In this document: positions 54,867 through 61,124 of the stretch, piece by piece | How positions within the stretch are numbered: position 1 is the stretch's first letter | Layout: every line of letters starts with the position of its first letter | Source: Bacillota bacterium | GTDB lineage: Bacteria; Bacillota; UBA5301; JAMCQP01 | Length of the DNA stretch: 64,000 nt | Assembly: GCA_023381695.1 (NCBI GenBank) | Contig: JAMCQP010000045.1 | Span: 1-64,000, forward strand | Reading direction: 5' to 3' | The notes under the pieces: generated by a model | What the model was told of the DNA's origin: nothing | Database searches by the model: none | Seen by the model: the letters and a program-made list of their open reading frames with translations, nothing else | Position numbers and translations under genes: made by a program

Positions 54867-56204
54867 TCAGGCCGCTTTCCGGCCTTCCTTGGCGCCCGCC
54901 GCCTCTTTAATCCTGGCCTTCAGCACCTTCACCGCTTCTTCCAGTTGCACATCCTTGAACTCTTTATCGGTCTTCGGCGGCTCCTTCTTTACGGTTTCTT
55001 TTTTCGCCGGTTGATCCGATTTATCCGGCTTATCCGCCGTATCCGGCCTTATGCCGCCGTTCTTCTGTTGATCCGCCAGTTCCTGCTCCCAGGCCTCATC
55101 CCCCGGATTGTGAACGATCACATCCGGGCGGATCCCCGTCAGGTGGATGGAATGCCCCCCCGCCGTCAGATAACGCTGGGTGGTGAGGGAGAGCGCCGAG
55201 CCGTCTCCGAGCGGGATGATGGTCTGCACCAGCCCCTTGCCGAAGGTCTGTGACCCGACCAGGGTGGCGCGTTTGGTATCCTTCAGGGCGCCCGAAACGA
55301 TCTCGGAGGCGCTGGCGCTGCCCTTGTTCACCAGGACGACCATCGGGTAATCGGGATGCGCCTTGCCGGGGTTGGCGTAGAAAGTCTTCTTGTTGCGATC
55401 CCGGCCCACCACGTGCAAGAGAGGCCCCTTGTCGATAAACTTGTTGGCCACCTCCAGGCCCACATTCAGCAACCCGCCGGGGTTAAACCGCAAGTCCATG
55501 ATCAGGCCTTGCATCTTCTCCTCTTCAAGCTTGTCAAGCGCCTTCTCCAGCTCGACGGCCGAATTCTCCTGGAAGATGGCCAGCTTCACGTAGCCGATGT
55601 GATCCGGGAGCATCTTGGATTCCACGCTGGGCACCTTGATGGTGTCCCGCACAATGCGTATTTCTTTCAGTTCCTTGCCCCGTTCGATGGTGATGGTCAC
55701 CTCGGTGCCTTTGGGACCCTTCATCAGGCTGGCCGCTTCGTCCGAGGACATGTCCTTGGTGGGCTTGCCGTTGATCAGGCGGATCTTGTCGCCGGCCTTG
55801 ATGCCCGCCCTGGCCCCCGGCGTGCCCTCTATTGGCGCGATGACCGTCAGCTCGTTCTTTTCGCTCATTCCAATATAGATCCCGATCCCGCCATAGACAC
55901 CCTCGGTATCGATCTGCATCTGCTGGTAGGCCGACGGGTCCATGTAACGGGTGTAGGGATCCTTGAGGGTCTTCAGCATCCCGTTAATCGTCCCCTTTTG
56001 AACGTATCCGCCCACCAGGTCCACCAAATTCACCGGGTCCACATACTGGGTCTTTACCAGCGCCATCACTTCGATGGCCGAACGCAACGTCCCGTTCTTG
56101 GGGTTGCTGGCGCTGACGCGTGAGAGCAGGAAAATTCCCGCCAAAACCAGGATCAGTCCCGCCACGATTAACGCAGTACGCCGTTGGCGCGCCAAAACCA
56201 TCAC
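54867..56204 (-). CDS. S41 carboxy-terminal processing protease (CtpA/CtpB-like)
   Basis: 445 residues; GTG 56204 is followed at once by ATG 56201, either may start. N-terminal signal anchor (about 12-31), PDZ domain (about 100-180, G-V-Y-G-G-I-G-I), protease core with nucleophile Ser in G-S-A-S-A-S-E-I-V and Lys in G-S-Q-T-F-G-K-G-L. A Lys/Pro/Asp-rich C-terminal region of about 70 residues follows. Ctp proteases process envelope or sporulation proteins; in ftsEX clusters they may regulate the murein hydrolase. Confidence 0.92.
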   Translation of the reverse strand: MMVLARQRRTALIVAGLILVLAGIFLLSRVSASNPKNGTLRSAIEVMALVKTQYVDPVNLVDLVGGYVQKGTINGMLKTLKDPYTRYMDPSAYQQMQIDTEGVYGGIGIYIGMSEKNELTVIAPIEGTPGARAGIKAGDKIRLINGKPTKDMSSDEAASLMKGPKGTEVTITIERGKELKEIRIVRDTIKVPSVESKMLPDHIGYVKLAIFQENSAVELEKALDKLEEEKMQGLIMDLRFNPGGLLNVGLEVANKFIDKGPLLHVVGRDRNKKTFYANPGKAHPDYPMVVLVNKGSASASEIVSGALKDTKRATLVGSQTFGKGLVQTIIPLGDGSALSLTTQRYLTAGGHSIHLTGIRPDVIVHNPGDEAWEQELADQQKNGGIRPDTADKPDKSDQPAKKETVKKEPPKTDKEFKDVQLEEAVKVLKARIKEAAGAKEGRKAA

Positions 56205-56298
56205 CTATCTTTCTGCCTTCCTTAAAATATGCATTACAGATGCGGCTTATTCTGCGCCCCTGGCCAGCTTTAGCGGAGAAGCGAACCAACACCGCCAC

Positions 56299-57537
56299 TT
56301 ACCGCAGCCACTCCTTGGGGTTGACCGGCTTGCCGTCTTCACGCACCTCAAAGTGCACATGGTTCCCGGTGCTGTTTCCGGTGCTGCCCACCCTGGCGAT
56401 CACCTGCCCCGGCCGGACCACCTCTCCCACCGTCGCCAGGTTCTCCGAATTGTGCGCGTACAGGGTGGTAACCCCTCCGCCGTGGTCGATGATCACCGTC
56501 TTGCCATAGCCGCCCTTCCAGCCCACAAAGATCACCCGTCCGCCGGCGGCGGCCTGAATCGGCGTGCCGTAGGGAACCGCCAGATCGAAGCCGGTGTGAA
56601 AGCTTCGCACCTTGAAGATCGGGTGAGTCCGCCATTCGAACCTGGAGGTTATCTTATAACCGGTCACCGGCCAGAGGAAAGAACCTGTTGACGGCGGAGC
56701 GCCTTCCAGCCGGCTGCCGCCTTGCTGCTGCAACCAGGTTTCCAGCTGTTTGGAGGTCTCCTCCTCCTCGGCCAGCGCCGCCTCATACATCTTTCGTTCA
56801 TTCTGGATCGCGGAAAGCTGCTTCTCGCGCTGCACCTTCAGCTGCTCCATGGTGGCCACCGCGTTGACCGTCTCCCCGCGCAGGCTGGCCATTCTGGCGC
56901 GGGAACTTTCCAATTGGGCCTTACGCTGCTCAATCTTGGATTTTTCGGTCTCCACCACCGTCTTCTCCGCCTTTAACTTCTGGAATAGTTGGACATCGGC
57001 CTCCAGAATCCTCTGCAAGAGTTCCAGGCGGATCATAAAATCCGTAAAATCCTCCGCGGTGAAGAGAAGCTCCACATAGTTAAAGGCGCCCATCTCATAG
57101 ATGGACCGCACCCGGCCGGCAAAACGCGCCTGAACCTGGGACATCTCCCCGTTGGCCACGGTCAGATCCGCCTCGGCATCGGAAAGCAGCCTTTCCGCCT
57201 CGGCCACCTGGCGAATGGAGGTCTGGAGATCCCGCTCAATCCTCCCCAGCCGGTCCCTGGTCCGGTCCAGTTCCTGTTCCGTCCGTTCCAGGGCGTCCAG
57301 GACCCTCTTCTCCTCCTTTTTGGTCCTGGTGATCTTGATCTGGGTGGAATAGATCTGCATATTGATATCCTGCATCTCCGAGAGGGGATCCTTGGGCGCC
57401 TCGGGAGGCGGCTCGGACTTCTCCGCCCGGCTTACCGAAGGCGCAAGCGGCGACACGATTAACGCCCCCATAACGAAAGCCGCCGCCAATATCCTCGTCA
57501 AACGTCCCATCCATCGCTGTTTACGCAACCAGTTCAT
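56299..57537 (-). CDS. M23 murein hydrolase activator (EnvC-like)
   Basis: 412 residues with signal peptide (about 12-38), a long coiled coil (about 50-260, Glu/Lys/Arg/Gln-rich), and a C-terminal LytM domain with H-T-G-F-D (near 315) and H-V-H-F (near 393). Both zinc-ligand sets look intact, so it may be an active endopeptidase rather than only an activator. It follows ftsX by 14 bases, and FtsEX normally controls such a coiled-coil hydrolase. Confidence 0.92.
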   Translation of the reverse strand: MNWLRKQRWMGRLTRILAAAFVMGALIVSPLAPSVSRAEKSEPPPEAPKDPLSEMQDINMQIYSTQIKITRTKKEEKRVLDALERTEQELDRTRDRLGRIERDLQTSIRQVAEAERLLSDAEADLTVANGEMSQVQARFAGRVRSIYEMGAFNYVELLFTAEDFTDFMIRLELLQRILEADVQLFQKLKAEKTVVETEKSKIEQRKAQLESSRARMASLRGETVNAVATMEQLKVQREKQLSAIQNERKMYEAALAEEEETSKQLETWLQQQGGSRLEGAPPSTGSFLWPVTGYKITSRFEWRTHPIFKVRSFHTGFDLAVPYGTPIQAAAGGRVIFVGWKGGYGKTVIIDHGGGVTTLYAHNSENLATVGEVVRPGQVIARVGSTGNSTGNHVHFEVREDGKPVNPKEWLR

Positions 57538-57551
57538 GGCATGTCACTCCT

Positions 57552-58436
57552 TTACACATGCAAGAAGCGTTTCACCGAGATGAGACTCCCGATGGCTCCG
57601 ATTAACGCCCCCGTCCCCATCAGAAAGACGGAGATCCTTGTCAGAATCGCATCATGGCTGATCAAAGGCACAAAGGGCAAAGAGACCTGGGCCTTGTTCA
57701 GCAGGATCAGATAGCTCTGGTCCACCACCAGGGTGGCGATAACCGCCCCCGCCAACCCCAGAAACATTCCCTCGAAGAGAAACGGCCACCGGATAAACCA
57801 GTCCGTGGCCCCCACCAGCTTCATAATCTCGATCTCCCGCCGCCGGGCAAAGACGGTTAACCGGATGGTATTGGTGATGATGAAGATAATGGCCACGCTC
57901 AAGAGCAAGGCCGCAACACTGGTCAGAATCCACACCGTGCGGGTGAAGGCAAAGAGCCGGCTCACAAACTCCTTTCCATATGAAACCTTCTCCACCCCCG
58001 GAAGCCTGGCCACCTGCTCGGCGACCCACGGCAACCGTCCCGGCTCCCTGGTCCGCACCTCAATCATATCCGGCAAGGGGTTGCCGCTGATGTAGTTGAA
58101 GATCTCGCCCCGGCCTCCGAATTGGTTCTTGAGCCGCTCCAGCGCCTTCTCCCGGGAGATGTAATCCACCGACTTCACCGTCTTGATATGTTTGATCTGA
58201 TCTTCCAGAAAGGCCCGCTGTTCCGGGGCCAGATTATCTTTGAGAAAGGCCCGGATCTCCACCCGGCCTTCGAGCACGCCGCCCACGTAGTTCAAATTGA
58301 AGATCAGAAGGAAAAAGGCTCCCAGGATAATCAGGGATAAAGAGGTGATGCTCACCGAGGCCAGGCTCATCAGCCCGTTCTGGCGAAAATTTTTGGCGCC
58401 CTGCAGGACAAGCCGTCCCACCGTCCTAATTCGCAT
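57552..58436 (-). CDS. ftsX: Cell division protein FtsX
   Basis: 294 residues: N-terminal helix (about 20-48, L-S-L-I-I-L-G-A-F-F-L-L-I-F), extracytoplasmic domain (about 50-165) and three C-terminal helices of the FtsX fold (I-F-I-I-T-N-T-I-R-L near 182, A-R-R-R-E-I-E-I-M-K-L-V-G-A near 197). Overlaps ftsE by 11 bases. With FtsE it transmits ATP hydrolysis to the M23 protein outside. Confidence 0.95.
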   Translation of the reverse strand: MRIRTVGRLVLQGAKNFRQNGLMSLASVSITSLSLIILGAFFLLIFNLNYVGGVLEGRVEIRAFLKDNLAPEQRAFLEDQIKHIKTVKSVDYISREKALERLKNQFGGRGEIFNYISGNPLPDMIEVRTREPGRLPWVAEQVARLPGVEKVSYGKEFVSRLFAFTRTVWILTSVAALLLSVAIIFIITNTIRLTVFARRREIEIMKLVGATDWFIRWPFLFEGMFLGLAGAVIATLVVDQSYLILLNKAQVSLPFVPLISHDAILTRISVFLMGTGALIGAIGSLISVKRFLHV

Positions 58437-59112
58437 AACCGTAAGCCCCCTCCCGCTCGTCCCGGATGATCCCGCCTTTTTCGATGGCCACCACCCGCCG
58501 TTTCATCCGGTTGACGATATCCCGGTTGTGGGTGGCCATGATCACCGTTGTCCCACGGTGGTTGATCTCGCTGAGCAGTTCCATGATCCCCCAGGAGGTG
58601 TCGGAGTCGAGATTTCCGGTGGGCTCGTCCGCCAGAAGGACAAGCGGGTTGTTGACGATGGCGCGTGCCATGGAGACGCGCTGTTGTTCGCCCCCCGAAA
58701 GCTGGTTGGGCATCATGTCGGCCTTGTCGCGCAACCCCACCAATTCCAGGATGGCGGGCACCCGCCGCCGGATCTCTTTGCGTGAGACCTCGATGACTTC
58801 AAGGGCGAAGGAGATGTTTTCATATACCGTCTTGTCGGGCAAGAGTTTGAAATCCTGAAAGATGACGCCGGCGTTGCGCCGCAAGAGGGGAATTTCCTGG
58901 GGTTTGAGGCGGCTGACGTTCTTGCCGCCCACCAGGACCTGGCCTTCGGTGGGCAGCTCGCTGCCGATGATGAGCTTGATAAAGGTTGACTTCCCGGCGC
59001 CGCTGGGCCCCACCAGAAAGACAAAATCCCCCTTTGGAATATGCAGGTCGATGTTCGACAGCGCGACAACCCCGGTGTTATAGATCTTGCTGACGTTATA
59101 GAGTTGGATCAT
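58426..59112 (-). CDS. ftsE: Cell division ATP-binding protein FtsE
   Basis: 228 residues. Walker A G-P-S-G-A-G-K-S-T (near 35), signature L-S-G-G-E-Q-Q-R-V, Walker B L-V-L-L-A-D-E-P-T-G-N-L-D, and the FtsE start M-I-x-L-Y-N-V-S-K. GGAAGGAG precedes ATG. First gene of the envelope run ftsE-ftsX-M23-S41-deacetylase-AOR-moaD-like. Confidence 0.96.
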   Translation of the reverse strand: MIQLYNVSKIYNTGVVALSNIDLHIPKGDFVFLVGPSGAGKSTFIKLIIGSELPTEGQVLVGGKNVSRLKPQEIPLLRRNAGVIFQDFKLLPDKTVYENISFALEVIEVSRKEIRRRVPAILELVGLRDKADMMPNQLSGGEQQRVSMARAIVNNPLVLLADEPTGNLDSDTSWGIMELLSEINHRGTTVIMATHNRDIVNRMKRRVVAIEKGGIIRDEREGAYGYAN

Positions 59113-59174
59113 GGCTAGCTCCTTCCAAAAGCCAAAGCGACAAAATCCTAAAAAAATCGGCCCAATCCTAGTTA

Positions 59175-59203
59175 ATTATAGTCCATCAGCGCGAGGTTTT
59201 CAA
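59175..59203 (-). promoter_or_regulatory. Sigma-A promoter of the ftsEX operon
   Basis: Minus strand TTGAAA (59198-59203), exactly 17 bases, TATAAT (59175-59180), about 63 bases before the ftsE start. Best promoter in the window. Confidence 0.8.
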
Positions 59204-59225
59204 CCCAAAACTCGGAAGTTATCAC

Positions 59226-59238
59226 GGTTAACTTAACC
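59226..59238. repeat. GGTTAA-C-TTAACC inverted repeat
   Basis: A 13-base perfect inverted repeat followed by a direct repeat of GTTAGCTC, about 23 bases upstream of the ftsE -35. Possible operator; no regulator is known to me for it. Confidence 0.4.
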
Positions 59239-59310
59239 AGTTAGCTCCGGTTAGCTCATTAAATCCGGGTTTCGCTCTGGCGGGTCATAAGCAGAAAAAA
59301 TATAAAACCA

Positions 59311-59339
59311 TTACGGATGAACGTTCGGTAGGTTATAAT
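59311..59339 (+). promoter_or_regulatory. Plus-strand promoter candidate in the ftsE upstream gap
   Basis: TTACGG (59311-59316), 17 bases, perfect TATAAT (59334-59339); the spacer holds the palindrome GAACGTTC. No plus-strand gene follows, only two hairpins, so any product would be a small RNA antisense to the 3' end of the ATPase transcript. Confidence 0.35.
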
Positions 59340-59372
59340 AGAAATCCTGGTGGCAAAAAGGCTCCATCGCGT

Positions 59373-59406
59373 AAAAGAAAAACGCTAGGGTCAATGATGC
59401 CCTAGC
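59373..59406 (-). terminator. Rho-independent terminator of the tandem P-loop ATPase gene
   Basis: Minus strand GCTAGGG and CCCTAGC with a 9-base loop, then GTTTTTCTTTT. About 130 bases beyond the stop codon. Confidence 0.75.
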
Positions 59407-59450
59407 ACATTAGCAAAAAACTTCCTCACTCCCGGGTCGTAACACCCTCC

Positions 59451-59484
59451 GGGGAAGATGCCCGCTCGAACGGGTGTCTTCCCC
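59451..59484. other. Long hairpin after the ATPase gene
   Basis: GGGGAAGA and TCTTCCCC form an 8-bp outer stem; an inner CCCG/CGGG stem with loop CTCGAA lies within. No T-run on either strand. It sits between the ATPase stop and its terminator; the rest of the 424-base gap (59113-59536) holds only the ftsE promoter, the inverted repeat and the plus-strand promoter candidate. Confidence 0.65.
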
Positions 59485-59536
59485 TCTATTATGCCCCGTA
59501 AGCCGGCTTTTGTCAACAAATTTTTCGGTTATTCTT

Positions 59537-60661
59537 TCAAACGACCTTTCTCACTTCCCCGGCGTAGGCCAGGATCCGGGCGAGGGTCTTCTCCCGCAAC
59601 GCGCCGACGGTGGCAAAGTCCATGTTGGGTACGTAGTAGCTTTCCATCTTGTCGTGGGTCTTCTTGGCCCTGGCAATGAACGAGACCGCCCTGTCAAACA
59701 GCCGGGCGAACTCCTCCCGATCGAAGGCCACCACGTCGGCGTACTTCTCCACCACCTTCCGGGAGAGGCACTCGTTCATGTCGATTACCAGGTCGGTCTC
59801 ATCCGCCGGGTAGATATGCGGCTCGGCCGACGTCACCACCGCCACGCCCAGCCTGGGGATGATCAGATGCTCCACCTTGCCGGGATCCAGCGCGCAATGG
59901 TAGATTTCCACGTCGTAACCGTGCTCCACGGCGGTCGCCGCCACCTTGCCCACCAGGGTGGACTTCCCGGTGCCGGGTTCTCCCTGGATGATATACTTGG
60001 TGGGCATCGGCCCCACCACCGTCTCCAGGTAGTTCAGCGGGCCATCCGGAGTGATCGCGCTGGCGAAGAGGTGGCGTTCCTTGCCGACCCGGGCGGTCAT
60101 GCGGACGACCTTCTTGCGGGCGAAGATCTGGTCCAGAACCGCTACCGCCTTCTTGTTGGCGGCCGCAGAATTCATCCCCTCGATATTGGCCGCCTCCCAG
60201 TCGTCGTGGATGGTCTTGGCGGCCCTCAAAAACCGGTAAGCCCGCGCAAAGAAGCGGCCGACCTCCCGGTTGCACTCCATGATCTCCGCCTTGTGCGCCC
60301 GCATCTTGCTCTCATCCCAAAAGTCGCCCAGGTGGATGATCTCGTCCACGCAGCCCGGATTCTTGGGATCCACAACATGCGGCGCCGTCCCGTCGATCAT
60401 CGCCACGCCGATCTCCGGCACCACCACCCCATCCAGGGAACCATTGTCGGAGGAGCAGTGCATGTACTCCACGTCAAAGCCCCGCTCCACCATCGCTTCC
60501 CCGATGGCGTGCATGAAGGTCGATTTGCCGACCCCCGGCCCCCCCTTGATGACCATGATCCGCCGGGCATCCGGTTCGATGATGTAATCGTAAAAAGAGT
60601 GGAACCCCACCCCCGTATTCCCGCCCGGAAAGACTCTTTTGATCGCGCCCTGTCTTGCCAT
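59537..60661 (-). CDS. Tandem P-loop ATPase of unknown function (PRK06851-like)
   Basis: 374 residues with two Walker A motifs, G-G-P-G-V-G-K-S-T (about 40-48) and G-E-P-G-T-G-K-S-T (about 227-235), each followed by a matching block (D-V-E-Y-M-H-C near 63; D-V-E-I-Y-H-C near 250), so the protein is an internal duplication. GGAGAGG precedes ATG 60661. Soluble, no membrane segment. Such proteins occur in many spore-forming anaerobes without known role. A 42-codon ORF lies just upstream. Confidence 0.8.
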   Translation of the reverse strand: MARQGAIKRVFPGGNTGVGFHSFYDYIIEPDARRIMVIKGGPGVGKSTFMHAIGEAMVERGFDVEYMHCSSDNGSLDGVVVPEIGVAMIDGTAPHVVDPKNPGCVDEIIHLGDFWDESKMRAHKAEIMECNREVGRFFARAYRFLRAAKTIHDDWEAANIEGMNSAAANKKAVAVLDQIFARKKVVRMTARVGKERHLFASAITPDGPLNYLETVVGPMPTKYIIQGEPGTGKSTLVGKVAATAVEHGYDVEIYHCALDPGKVEHLIIPRLGVAVVTSAEPHIYPADETDLVIDMNECLSRKVVEKYADVVAFDREEFARLFDRAVSFIARAKKTHDKMESYYVPNMDFATVGALREKTLARILAYAGEVRKVV

Positions 60662-60762
60662 TGGTTAGAACCTCTCCTTCCTCATACCTGATGGTAATTA
60701 CAGATCTATTAAGCAGGATCCGCCCCGGTGTCTGTCCGCCCGGCGGGACAACATATGGAACC

Positions 60763-60891
60763 TCATTTCCCGGTGCCCACCAGGCCGCCCTTGTGATCCA
60801 TTTCCCCGGCGCCATGGGCCCCCGCATGTTCCTCGAAAGCAAAGACCGGGAAGTTCTCAATTTGCCGGTTTTCCATGTTTCCCACGTCCAT
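60763..60891 (-). CDS. Small acidic 42-residue protein, unrecognised
   Basis: ATG 60891 to TGA 60763, with GGGGGTG six bases upstream. The product is Glu/Asp/Gly/His-rich (E-E-H-A-G-A-H-G-A-G-E-M-D-H-K), with three His that might bind metal. Same strand as, and about 100 bases before, the tandem P-loop ATPase. Codon use looks coding, but no family is recognised. The rest of the 463-base gap (60662-61124) holds the terminator at 61031-61067 and a short hairpin (CGGG/CCCG, 61088-61103) with T-run on the plus strand. Confidence 0.45.
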   Translation of the reverse strand: MDVGNMENRQIENFPVFAFEEHAGAHGAGEMDHKGGLVGTGK

Positions 60892-61030
60892 CCTCACACC
60901 CCCGTCCCCGTCAACTCTTTCCTTTTTTCAGCATCCATGTTAGCCCAAAAATCTTGTGAAAGCCTGACGAAATCCCTGCAAGACCGCTGCAAAGCTATTG
61001 CAAAAATGCAGCCGGTAGGACGAGAGCCAT

Positions 61031-61067
61031 AATAAAACCAGGATACCTGAAATAAGGCATCCTGGTT
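61031..61067 (-). terminator. Rho-independent terminator of the FAD/FeS fusion gene
   Basis: Minus strand AACCAGGAT and ATCCTGGTT, a 9-bp stem, followed by TTATTAT. About 60 bases past the stop codon at 61125. Confidence 0.7.
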
Positions 61068-61124
61068 CTTCCGGGGGGGTATTAATACGGGTTATTTTGC
61101 CCGTTTTTCAGCCGGGCGCCGTCT

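Noticed and set aside
60950..60975. TTGTGAAAG resembling a Rex half site
   Set aside because: Only one half site, not placed in a convincing promoter.
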